NCBI GenBank assembly: GCA_947470805.1 | Contig: CANIVU010000007.1 | Span: 80,181-144,180 of the forward strand | Source: Acidobacteriota bacterium | GTDB lineage: Bacteria; Acidobacteriota; Terriglobia; Bryobacterales; Bryobacteraceae | Reading direction: 5' to 3' | DNA length: 64,000 nt | Shown here: positions 56,354-64,000 of the stretch, in pieces | Layout of the letters: each line of letters begins with the position of its first letter | How positions within the stretch are numbered: the first letter of the stretch is position 1 | Translations under genes and position numbers: made by a program | Notes under the pieces: model-generated | The model's input: the letters and a program-made list of their open reading frames with translations, nothing else | The model's database searches: none | What the model was told of the DNA's origin: nothing

Positions 56354-57346
56354 ATGCCCGCGCCAGCGCTTTCGATCGTCATTCCCATCCACAACGAAGA
56401 ACCGGCCATCCTGCCGCTCTACGACCGCCTCACCAAAGTCCTCGAAGCCATCGGCCGCAAGTACGAAATCATCTTCATCGACGACGCCTCCACCGACCGC
56501 TCTTTCGATCTCCTCGCCAACCTCGTCGAGACCGACGCCCGCCTCAAGGTCATCCGCCTCCGCCGCAACTTCGGCCAAACCGCCGCCCTCGCCGCCGGGT
56601 TCGACGAAGCCGCCGGCGCCGTCATCATCTCCCTCGATGGCGACCTCCAGCACGAACCCGAAGATATCCCCAATCTCCTCGAAAAAATCGACCAGGGCTA
56701 CGACCTAGCCAGCGGCTGGCGCAAGAACCGCATCGACAACGCCGTCACCCGCAAAATCCCCTCCCGCATCGCCAACTGGCTCATGAAAAAAGCCTCGGGC
56801 GTCGACCTGCACGACTTCGGCACCACCTTCAAGGCCTACCGCGCCGAAGTCCTAAAGGACATCAACCTCTACGGCGAACTGCACCGCTTCATCCCCGCTC
56901 TGGCCAGCTTCTACGGCGCCCGCATCATCGAAGTGCCCATCAAGAACGTGCCCCGCGGCGCCGGCGTCTCCCACTACGGCCTCGGCCGCACCTTCAAGGT
57001 CTTCTTCGACATCATCACCATCCGCTTCCTGTTGACCTATTTCACTCGGCCGATGCACTTCTTCGGCAAGTACGGACTCATCGGAGTCGGCAGCGGCGGC
57101 GCCATCCTCGCCTACCTGTTCGTCTACAAACTCCTCTTCATGGAGCGCGATCTCGTCACCCAGCACGGCCCGCTCATGATGGCCGGTGGTCTGCTATTGA
57201 TCGCCGGACTCATGCTCTTCTGCACCGGTTTCCTTGGCGAAGTGCTCATCCGGACCTACTTTGAAAGCCAGGGCCGCCGCATCTACGCCGTGCGCGAAGT
57301 TCGCGCTCGCAAAGACGCAGCAGCCCCCGAAAGCCGCGGCCGCTAG
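56354..57346 (+). CDS. GT2 glycosyltransferase, polyprenyl-phosphate sugar transferase type
   Basis: ATG 56354 (MPAPALSIVIPIHNEEPAIL) gives 330 residues. The GT2 domain has IIFIDDASTDRSFDLLANL and ISLDGDLQHEPEDIPNLLEK (the DxD-like metal site is DGD). Two C-terminal membrane spans follow (GLIGVGSGGAILAYLFVYKL and GGLLLIAGLMLFCTGFLGEV). This is the layout of dolichol/undecaprenyl-phosphate mannose or glucose transferases (GtrB, ArnC). It would load a sugar on the lipid carrier at the inner membrane. An upstream ATG at 56297 is in frame but less conserved. Confidence 0.9.
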   Translation: MPAPALSIVIPIHNEEPAILPLYDRLTKVLEAIGRKYEIIFIDDASTDRSFDLLANLVETDARLKVIRLRRNFGQTAALAAGFDEAAGAVIISLDGDLQHEPEDIPNLLEKIDQGYDLASGWRKNRIDNAVTRKIPSRIANWLMKKASGVDLHDFGTTFKAYRAEVLKDINLYGELHRFIPALASFYGARIIEVPIKNVPRGAGVSHYGLGRTFKVFFDIITIRFLLTYFTRPMHFFGKYGLIGVGSGGAILAYLFVYKLLFMERDLVTQHGPLMMAGGLLLIAGLMLFCTGFLGEVLIRTYFESQGRRIYAVREVRARKDAAAPESRGR

Positions 57347-57347
57347 C

Positions 57348-58178
57348 CTACCCGCGCGACGGCATCGCAATGCCCTTGCGCCAGTAATCTTCAAACAACC
57401 CCTGCATCGCCTCCGACAAACCGCCGTGGTCAAACACCACCGCCGTCCATGTCGGTCGCGTAATTACGGGGTCCAACAACGCAATCATCCCGCGCTTGCC
57501 GTCAAACAACGCCAGCTTCAACGGCAGCGATGGCACCTGGCTCACTTCCACGCCAATATCCATAAACTCCATCAAACGCCGCCGGTGCTCGTCGTCCAAC
57601 GTGCCCACTTCAATCAATAACCGGCACCGCACGCCGCGCTTCCGCGCCTCCCGCACCAGGTCGTCGTTCAACGGATCCACCGCATACGGCGGCCGCGAAA
57701 ACTCCAAATACTCGTGCTGCACTTCCGACATCATCCGCCGGTACTCGGCCGCCGTCTGCAGCGGCTCGCTCACAATCCGCAAAAAGTCCAGCGTCCCGCG
57801 CCCGCCCTGGCCCTCGGAGTAGGAGGTATTCAAATCCTCCACCAGGTCTGTCGCAAACCGCGATTGCTCCGTCAACTCCTGCTGCAAATGCTGCGCCCGC
57901 CGGGCAAAATAGGCCGGAATGGCCAGCGAAGGCTCCACGGCCGAAAACAACTTCGTCTTCTCCCGCACCACCTGCGCAAATCCTTTTTCCACCAGCGAAT
58001 CCAGAACCTCGTAAATCTTCTGGCGCGGCACATGCGCCCGCGCCGCCAACTCCAAAGCCTTGAACTTCGGGTGGCCAACTAGAACCAGGTACGACCGCGC
58101 TTCATACGCGTTCAAACCAATTTGTTGCAAGCGCTTCCAAAAGCGCTGGTATTCAACTTCGGGGAGGTCGGTAGGCAT
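57348..58178 (-). CDS. TrmB family transcriptional regulator
   Basis: ATG 58178 (MPTDLPEVEYQRFWKRLQQI) gives 276 residues. The N-terminal winged helix (LNAYEARSYLVLVGHPKFKA, HVPRQKIYEVLDSLVEKGFA) is the TrmB signature. A coiled-coil linker (HLQQELTEQSRFATDLVEDL) and a PLD-like sensor domain (VREARKRGVRCRLLIEVGTL, KLALFDGKRGMIALLDP) follow. TrmB proteins are best known as archaeal sugar-sensing regulators but occur in some bacteria. It is divergent from the MoxR-VWA pair, which it may control. Confidence 0.85.
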   Translation of the reverse strand: MPTDLPEVEYQRFWKRLQQIGLNAYEARSYLVLVGHPKFKALELAARAHVPRQKIYEVLDSLVEKGFAQVVREKTKLFSAVEPSLAIPAYFARRAQHLQQELTEQSRFATDLVEDLNTSYSEGQGGRGTLDFLRIVSEPLQTAAEYRRMMSEVQHEYLEFSRPPYAVDPLNDDLVREARKRGVRCRLLIEVGTLDDEHRRRLMEFMDIGVEVSQVPSLPLKLALFDGKRGMIALLDPVITRPTWTAVVFDHGGLSEAMQGLFEDYWRKGIAMPSRG

Positions 58179-58319
58179 TCCAATTGTCTTTCCACTGTGT
58201 TGGCAATGTGCATGACTCCGCATATTGCCACCGTTACGAGGTGTATGCCGGATTCTATCAGGAAGTTAGGCAAACTTGTTAACGGGCCCGGCTGCTACAA
58301 TCGCAAAAGGGGGTATTTC

Positions 58320-59828
58320 TTGGGTACTACTGCACACCGTCCGACGACTTTGGGGGAATGGAAATCGAGCGAGTGGGCCCAGCGCTGCCCCCCGGGCCGA
58401 ACCGTTAAAGACGAAGTCCGCGACAACCTCATCACCCGACTCCGCGAAGGCGGCCCACTGTTCCCTGGCGTCCATGGCTACGATGACACCGTCATCCCGC
58501 AAGTCGTAAACGCTCTCCTCTCCCGCCACAACTTCATCCTCCTCGGCCTCCGTGGCCAGGCCAAGACACGCCTCATCCGCATGCTCACCACGCTGCTCGA
58601 TGAATGGACCCCCTACATTGCCGGCTCGGAAATCAAGGACCACCCCCTCGCCCCCGTCTCCACCTTCGGCCGCCAGCAAGTGGCCTCCCTGGGCGATGCC
58701 ACCCCCATCGCGTGGCTGTCCCGTGACGACCGCTACATCGAAAAACTAGCTACCCCCGATGTCACCATCGCCGACATGATCGGCGACATCGACCCCATCA
58801 AAGCCGCCCGCCAGGGCCACGATATTGGCAGCGATCTCAACATCCACTACGGCCTCCTCCCCCGCGCCAACCGCGGCCTCTTCGCCATCAACGAACTCCC
58901 CGATCTCGCCGGCAAAATCCAGGTCGGCCTCTTCAACATCATGCAGGAAGGCGACGTCCAGATTAAGGGCTTCCCCGTCCGCCTCCCGCTCGACGTCCTC
59001 CTCATCTTCACCGCCAACCCGGAAGACTACACCGCCCGCGGCAAAATCATCACGCCCCTGAAAGACCGCATCGGCAGCGAAATCCGCACCCACTACCCCA
59101 CTTCGCTCGATCAGGGAATCGCCATCACCGCTCAGGAAGCCTGGACCGCCCGCGCCCACGCCGCCCAGGTCATCGTCCCCAAATACATCCGCGAAGTCGT
59201 CGAAGCCATCGCCTTCATCGCCCGTGACGACAAGCGCATCGACAAACGCTCCGGCGTCTCCCAGCGTCTCCCCATCTCGGTCATGGAAAACGTCGTCTCC
59301 AACGCCGAACGCCGCGCCATCCAAAACGCCGAAACCGAAGCCGTCCCCCGCGTCGCCGATATCTACGGCGCCCTCCCGTCCATCACCGGCAAGATCGAAC
59401 TCGAATACGAGGGCGAGCTCAAAGGTTCCGAAGCCATCGGCCGCGACCTCATCCGCATGGCCGTCGGCCGCGTCTACAGCAGCTATTTCGAAGGCGTCAA
59501 CCTCGGCATGACCGTGAAATACTTCGAGCGAGGCGGCGCCCTCAAAGTGGACGCCGCCACCGGTTCCGCCGGCCTCCTCGAACAGCTCCTCCAGGTCGAC
59601 GGTCTGATGGAAAAGGTGCGCGCCCTCGGCCTCTCCGCCAACGAGCCCGACGCCGTCCGCGCCGCCGCCGGCGAATTCATCCTCGAAGGCCTCTACGCCC
59701 ACCGCCGCATCTCCCGCAACGAAGAGCTCGGCTTCGCCGCCCCCGAGGACCGTCGCCGCAACCAGGACCCCGACCCCGACGACGCGCCTCCCACCGCCCG
59801 TCCCCCCAAACGCCGCCAGTTCAACTAG
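58320..59828 (+). CDS. MoxR-type AAA+ ATPase (Mg-chelatase-like)
   Basis: I chose TTG 58320, preceded by AAGGGGG at 58307-58313 with six-base spacing, giving 502 residues; the frame runs further upstream without homology. The AAA+ core shows Walker A as LLGLRGQAKTRLIR (about 74-87), ANRGLFAINELPDL as Walker B, and IFTANPEDYTARGKII as sensor 1. The C-terminal tail is charged and Pro-rich. Together with the following VWA protein it forms a chaperone or metal-insertion pair like BchI/BchD or RavA/ViaA. The target is unknown. Confidence 0.88.
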   Translation: MGTTAHRPTTLGEWKSSEWAQRCPPGRTVKDEVRDNLITRLREGGPLFPGVHGYDDTVIPQVVNALLSRHNFILLGLRGQAKTRLIRMLTTLLDEWTPYIAGSEIKDHPLAPVSTFGRQQVASLGDATPIAWLSRDDRYIEKLATPDVTIADMIGDIDPIKAARQGHDIGSDLNIHYGLLPRANRGLFAINELPDLAGKIQVGLFNIMQEGDVQIKGFPVRLPLDVLLIFTANPEDYTARGKIITPLKDRIGSEIRTHYPTSLDQGIAITAQEAWTARAHAAQVIVPKYIREVVEAIAFIARDDKRIDKRSGVSQRLPISVMENVVSNAERRAIQNAETEAVPRVADIYGALPSITGKIELEYEGELKGSEAIGRDLIRMAVGRVYSSYFEGVNLGMTVKYFERGGALKVDAATGSAGLLEQLLQVDGLMEKVRALGLSANEPDAVRAAAGEFILEGLYAHRRISRNEELGFAAPEDRRRNQDPDPDDAPPTARPPKRRQFN

Positions 59829-59837
59829 GAATCCGCC

Positions 59838-61028
59838 ATGCGCTGGATCCGTTACTCCCAGTTCGAAGAGGATGACTTCGGCATCGAAGCCGAAGACCTC
59901 ATGCGCGCCCTCTCGGACTACTTCCTCCAGAGCGGCTTCCAGGACCCCTACGGCGGCTATCCATACAACGAGGACACCCTCGATATGCTTCGCGAGGCCA
60001 TCCGTCAGGCCCTCGAAAACGGCGAGCTCATCCCCCCCGGCGAATACGAAAAGCTCGATCCCGAAAAACTCGAAGCCCTGATCGATCGCCTCGTCGAAAA
60101 ACTCATTACCGACGGCTACGTCTCCGAGCCCCCCCAAGGCCCAGGGCGCGAAGGGGATCCCAACCCCGAAATCCGCGTCGAAACCACCGACAAAGCCCTC
60201 GACTTCCTCGGCTACAAAACGCTCAAGGATCTCCTCGGTTCCCTCGGCCGCAGCAGCTTCGGAGCCCACGACACTCGCGATATGTCCACCGGCGTCGAAG
60301 CCTCCGGCGCCTCCAAACAATACGAGTTCGGCGACACCCTGAACATCGACGTCAACGCCACTCTATCCAGCGTCCTCCGCCGCACCGGCAACGCGAAAGA
60401 CATCGATTATCCCGACGTCCACGTCCACCAAAGCGAATACCAATCCAGCTGCGCCACCGTGCTGCTGCTTGACTGTTCCCACTCCATGATCCTGTATGGC
60501 GAGGACCGTTTCACCCCCGCCAAACGCGTCGCGCTCGCCCTGGCACACCTGATCAAAACCCAATATCCCGGCGATTCGCTCCGACTCGTCCTCTTCCACG
60601 ACACCGCCGAAGAGATGCGCTTAAGCGAACTGGCCCGCGTTCAGGTCGGCCCCTATCACACGAACACCAGAGACGGCTTAATCCTCGCCCAGCGCATTCT
60701 CCAGCAGGAGAAGAAGGACATGAAGCAGATCATCATGATCACCGACGGCAAGCCATCCGCGCTCACCCTCGATAACGGGCAAATCTACAAAAACCCCTTC
60801 GGCCTGGACCCGCTCGTCATCTCAAGAACCCTCGACGAAGTCAGCCGCTGCAAACGCCAGGGCATCTTGATAAACACCTTCATGCTCGCGCAGAACTACG
60901 ACCTGGTGAACTTCGTCCACAAAGTCACCGAGCTCTGCAAAGGCAAAGCCTACTTCACCACCCCCCAAACCCTCGGTCAGTATTTGCTCATGGACTACAT
61001 GAACCGCAAAACCCGCACCGTCCATTAA
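59838..61028 (+). CDS. VWA domain protein, partner of the MoxR-type ATPase
   Basis: The first 200 residues of this 396-residue protein are acidic and helical. The C-terminal von Willebrand A domain has a complete MIDAS: DCSHS (about 212-216), Thr in [12 protein letters not shown] and Asp in [12 protein letters not shown] (about 300). In MoxR-VWA pairs the VWA protein presents the substrate to the ATPase ring. It starts nine bases after the ATPase stop. No signal peptide, so the pair acts in the cytoplasm. Confidence 0.88.
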   Translation: MRWIRYSQFEEDDFGIEAEDLMRALSDYFLQSGFQDPYGGYPYNEDTLDMLREAIRQALENGELIPPGEYEKLDPEKLEALIDRLVEKLITDGYVSEPPQGPGREGDPNPEIRVETTDKALDFLGYKTLKDLLGSLGRSSFGAHDTRDMSTGVEASGASKQYEFGDTLNIDVNATLSSVLRRTGNAKDIDYPDVHVHQSEYQSSCATVLLLDCSHSMILYGEDRFTPAKRVALALAHLIKTQYPGDSLRLVLFHDTAEEMRLSELARVQVGPYHTNTRDGLILAQRILQQEKKDMKQIIMITDGKPSALTLDNGQIYKNPFGLDPLVISRTLDEVSRCKRQGILINTFMLAQNYDLVNFVHKVTELCKGKAYFTTPQTLGQYLLMDYMNRKTRTVH

Positions 61029-61038
61029 CTCCGCGATA

Positions 61039-61104
61039 GGTGCCTGGCTCCGGGCAAAAGTCACCCGTAAAACCACGAAGTTACTCGACCCGGTGCCTGG
61101 CACC
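61039..61104. repeat. Pair of GGTGCCTGGC motifs
   Basis: GGTGCCTGGCTCC at 61039-61051 and the palindromic GGTGCCTGGCACC at 61092-61104 stand 40 bases apart between two genes. The second is a near-perfect palindrome. They resemble short dispersed intergenic repeats and could act as a transcript-end signal. Confidence 0.5.
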
Positions 61105-61156
61105 AAGGGAATGGGAAGGAAGAGTGCGAGGGTAAATCTGTGCTACCGTCTCAACC

Positions 61157-63877
61157 ATGCGCGCCCTCGCCGTATTCCTTTTCCTCACCCAACTAGCCCC
61201 CGCCCAGAAACTCCTCCTCCGCCACCCCACCCTCAACCAAACCCACATCGTCTTCTCCTTCGCCAACGACCTCTGGTCTGTCCCCAAAGACGGCGGCGAC
61301 GCCACCCGCCTCACCGCCGGCGCAGGCGCCGAATCCGCCCCCATCTTCTCCCCCGATGGCACCCAAATCGCCTTTACCGGCGAATACGACGGCAACGTCG
61401 ACGTCTTCACCATCCCCGCCACAGGCGGCACCCCCAAACGCCTCACCTACCACCCCGCCCCCGATACCGCCATCGGCTGGTCCCCCGACGGCAGATCCAT
61501 CCTCTTCGCCTCCCCCCGCACCAGCTACTCCGGCTTCACCCGCCTCTTCACCATCCCCGCCGGCGGCGGCCCGGAAACCCAACTCCCCCTCGACCGCGCC
61601 GTCCACGGCGCCTTCTCCCCGGATTCCTCCAAACTCGCCTACGTCCCCACCGACCAATGGCAACGCGCCTGGAAACGCTACCGCGGCGGCCAAACCACCC
61701 CCATCTGGCTCGCCAATCTCGCCGACTCCTCCATCACCAAAATCCCCCGCAATAACTCCAACGACTCCAACCCCATCTGGCTCGCCGACACCGTCTACTT
61801 CCTCTCCGATCGCAACGGCCCCGTCACCCTGTTCGCCTACAACACCAAGTCCGCCCAAGTCACCGAACTCGTCAAGAACACCGGCCTCGACATCAAGAAT
61901 GCCTCCGCCGGCCCCGGCGCCATCGTCTACGAACAATTCGGCCAAATCCACATCTACGACCTCAAAACCCGCAAGTCCCGCCCCATCGACATTCGCCTCA
62001 CCGGCGACCTCCCAGAACTCCGCCCCCGCTTCCGCAAAATCACCCCCAACGAAATTCGTTCGGCCGATATCTCCCCCACCGGCGCCCGCGCCGTCTTCGC
62101 CGCCCACGGCGAAATCCTCACCGTCCCCGCCGCCAAAGGCGACATCCGCAACATCACCTCCGCCCCCGCCACCAACGAACGCGAACCCGCCTGGTCCCCC
62201 GACGGCAAATCCATCGCCTACTTCTCCGACGCCGCCGGCGAATACGCCCTTGAAATCCGCGACCAACAGGCCACCGCCGAAGCCCGCCGCATCTCCCTCG
62301 GCGCACCCACATTCCCCCACACCCCCGTCTGGTCCGCCGACAGCAAGAAAATCGCCTATACCGACAAATCTCTCAAACTGAATTTCATCGACCTCGAAAA
62401 CGCCACGCCCCCCGTCCACGTCGATACCGACACCTACGCCGGCCCCATGAACATGAGCCCCGCGTGGTCTCCCGATAGCCAGTGGCTCGCCTACACCCGC
62501 AAACTGAAAAGCCACCTCCATGCCGTCTTCCTCTACTCCGTGCAGCAAAACAAGACCTTCCAAATCACTGATGGTATGAGCGACGCCGCCGACGCCCGCT
62601 TCGACAAGGACGGTAAATACCTCTACTTCACCGCCTCCACCAATACCGCCCTGACGTCCGGTTGGCTCGACATGTCGTCCATCGAACGGCCAGTCACCCG
62701 CAGCGTCTACGTCGCCGTCCTGGCCAATAACATCCCCTCCCCGCTGGCCCCCGAAAGCGACGAAGAGAAACAGGAGCCCAAGGAGAAGGAACCAGCAAAG
62801 AAAGAAACAACGGTCACCGTTAAGATCGACCTCGAAAACATCAGCCAGCGCATCCTCGCCCTTCCCATCCCCGCCCGCAACTACACCGCCCTCGAAGCCG
62901 GCAAACCCGGCGTGATCTTCCTCATAGAATCGGCACCCAACGCCGAAGGCAGCGCGCTCCACCAATTCGACCTCAAGACCCGCAAAACCGAAAAACTCCG
63001 CGAGGGCATTCGAAGTTTCGCCCTCTCCGCCAACGGCGAAAAAATGCTCTACCGCCAGGGCCAGCAGTTCTTCCTCACCCCCGCCACCAAAGCTCCGCCG
63101 GCCGACGGCCCCCTTCGCCTCGATAACCTCCAAGTCTGGACCAACCCGCCCGCCGAATGGCGCCACATGTACCACCAGGCCTGGCGCAACCAGCGCGACT
63201 TCTTCTACGACCCCGGTCTCCACGGCGTCAACCGCGCCGACTTCGAAAAGAAGTACGAATCCTACCTCGACGGCCTCGCCAGCCGCGAAGATCTCAACTA
63301 CCTCTTCGAAGAGGTCTTCGGCGAACTCACCGTCGGCCACATGTTCGTGGGCGGCGGCGACCGCCCCGATGTCAAACGCGTCCCCACCGGCCTCCTCGGC
63401 GCCGATTACACCGTCGAAAGCGGTCGCTACCGCTTCGCCCGCGTCTATAACGGCGAAAACTGGAACCCCTCGCTCACCGCCCCGCTCACCCAGCCCGGCG
63501 TCAACGTCGTCGCCGGCGAATACCTCCTCGCCGTCCAGGGCCGCGACCTCCGCCCGCCCGCAAATATCTACAGCTTCTTCGAAGAAACGGTCGGCAAAGC
63601 CATCACCCTGCGCGTCGGTCCGGACCCCTCCGGCGCCAACGCCCGCAACGTCACCGTCGTCCCCGCCCTCAGCGAAAACGGCCTACGAAATTACGCCTGG
63701 ATCGAAGACAACCGCCGCAAGGTTGACCAACTCACCGGCGGCCGCGTCGGCTACGTCTATCTCCCCAACACCGCCGGCGGCGGCTATACAAATTTCAACC
63801 GCTACTTTTTCAGCCAGGTCGGCAAGGATGCAGTCATCATCGATGAACGCTTCAACCTAAATCCGGCAGTCGGCTGA
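61157..63877 (+). CDS. Tricorn-like S41 peptidase, C-terminally truncated
   Basis: The 906-residue product has a signal peptide (MRALAVFLFLTQLAPA). Two beta-propeller arrays follow (many WSPDGRSI/WSADSKKI blades), then a helical tail domain (WRHMYHQAWRNQRDFFYDP), the S41 first motif VGHMFVGGGD, and a PDZ-like segment (GVNVVAGEYLLAVQGRDLRP). It should go on about 160-170 residues past DERFN to the catalytic Ser and Glu. Instead the frame leaves the family at 63857 and stops after NPAVG. The protein is probably inactive as a protease. Confidence 0.85.
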   Translation: MRALAVFLFLTQLAPAQKLLLRHPTLNQTHIVFSFANDLWSVPKDGGDATRLTAGAGAESAPIFSPDGTQIAFTGEYDGNVDVFTIPATGGTPKRLTYHPAPDTAIGWSPDGRSILFASPRTSYSGFTRLFTIPAGGGPETQLPLDRAVHGAFSPDSSKLAYVPTDQWQRAWKRYRGGQTTPIWLANLADSSITKIPRNNSNDSNPIWLADTVYFLSDRNGPVTLFAYNTKSAQVTELVKNTGLDIKNASAGPGAIVYEQFGQIHIYDLKTRKSRPIDIRLTGDLPELRPRFRKITPNEIRSADISPTGARAVFAAHGEILTVPAAKGDIRNITSAPATNEREPAWSPDGKSIAYFSDAAGEYALEIRDQQATAEARRISLGAPTFPHTPVWSADSKKIAYTDKSLKLNFIDLENATPPVHVDTDTYAGPMNMSPAWSPDSQWLAYTRKLKSHLHAVFLYSVQQNKTFQITDGMSDAADARFDKDGKYLYFTASTNTALTSGWLDMSSIERPVTRSVYVAVLANNIPSPLAPESDEEKQEPKEKEPAKKETTVTVKIDLENISQRILALPIPARNYTALEAGKPGVIFLIESAPNAEGSALHQFDLKTRKTEKLREGIRSFALSANGEKMLYRQGQQFFLTPATKAPPADGPLRLDNLQVWTNPPAEWRHMYHQAWRNQRDFFYDPGLHGVNRADFEKKYESYLDGLASREDLNYLFEEVFGELTVGHMFVGGGDRPDVKRVPTGLLGADYTVESGRYRFARVYNGENWNPSLTAPLTQPGVNVVAGEYLLAVQGRDLRPPANIYSFFEETVGKAITLRVGPDPSGANARNVTVVPALSENGLRNYAWIEDNRRKVDQLTGGRVGYVYLPNTAGGGYTNFNRYFFSQVGKDAVIIDERFNLNPAVG

Positions 63878-64000
63878 GCCCTCCGAGTTGCATTTTGGCG
63901 GAAGATGTTGAAACTGGGAGGGATGTGGGAAGACAATCCAGGGATGGAGATTCACCCTGCGGGTGAATGGGAAGAAGCACCGAGCCAGCCGATTCCGGAC
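63857..64000. mobile_element. Possible left end of an inserted element
   Basis: From 63857 the sequence no longer matches a tricorn protease. The stretch TCCGGCAGTCGGCTGAG (63862-63878) is roughly mirrored by CAGCCGATTCCGGA near 63986-63999. A new open frame starts at 63905. The right end lies outside the window, so the type of element, or whether it is a rearrangement, is unknown. Confidence 0.35.
63905..64000 (+). CDS. Start of an unknown gene, cut by the window end
   Basis: Thirty-two codons from ATG 63905 stay open to the edge (MLKLGGMWEDNPGMEIHPAG is the beginning). A second ATG at 63923 is preceded directly by GGGAGGG. The product is not recognised. The position inside the sequence that interrupts the protease suggests a gene of an inserted element, but this is only inference. 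Confidence 0.3.
   Translation, partial: MLKLGGMWEDNPGMEIHPAGEWEEAPSQPIPD

Noticed and set aside
58746..60320. A 524-codon minus-strand open frame across the MoxR and VWA genes
   Set aside because: It spans two recognised genes on the other strand and has no signal, domain or start site.
61193..63340. A 715-codon open frame on the minus strand
   Set aside because: Antisense to the tricorn-like gene, with Gly/Val/Glu/Asp repeats typical of a shadow of C-ending codons.

Overview
The window is a GC-rich bacterial chromosome segment, densely coded on both strands, most likely from an acidobacterium of the Solibacter/Bryobacter type. That placement is an inference. It rests on a Solibacter-type C-terminal domain in a broken esterase (40366-42423), many secreted beta-propeller, DUF4397 and carboxypeptidase-regulatory-like proteins, the strongly C-ending codons, and the mix of aerobic oxidases, a tricorn-like protease and a TrmB-type regulator. 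No 16S rRNA or other definitive marker is present.

Layout. 1-8.8 kb: end of a sugar-binding protein, a small unknown gene, a prolyl oligopeptidase, a ROK kinase, xylulokinase, the helicase PriA and an acetyltransferase, all on +. 8.8-17 kb: mscL, an SpoU-type methyltransferase and gamma-glutamyltransferase (+); a DUF4440-ArsR-SDR operon (-); glcE-glcF (+) without an adjacent glcD. 15.5-25.5 kb: a long minus-strand block with an esterase, a PQQ-type propeller coupled to a phosphoesterase, an IlvD/Edd dehydratase with a PfkB kinase, and rnhA with dusB. 25.6-33.4 kb: a frameshifted lipoprotein, an orphan polysaccharide-export permease, a Cys-rich lipoprotein, a DUF4397 protein, a four-haem cytochrome with repeated WNHAP motifs, tRNA-His, gltS, a UbiD decarboxylase and fabG. 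33.4-40.4 kb: a polyprenyl sugar transferase, then a complete-looking isc operon (iscR-S-U-A-hscB-hscA-iscX) that lacks the usual ferredoxin gene.

40.4-54.9 kb is the accessory part. It holds an esterase pseudogene with three different in-frame stop codons, aquaporin, and a truncated copy of a leader plus first gene. Two secreted phosphatases follow, then about 0.8 kb with no recognised gene. Next comes a compact operon of three small secreted subunits, a PapD-like chaperone and an outer-membrane beta-barrel protein with two C-terminal Ig-like domains. I read this operon as a chaperone-usher-like surface-fibre system with an atypical usher. An intrinsic terminator lies between the subunit genes and the assembly genes, which would favour subunits over machinery. 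The leader and start of the first subunit gene are duplicated about 5.9 kb upstream, so the island has been rearranged.

54.9-64 kb: a DUF1593 protein, tRNA-Val, a GT2 glycosyltransferase, a TrmB regulator divergent from a MoxR-VWA pair, and a tricorn-like protease that stops abruptly just after its DERFN motif, where unrelated sequence begins.
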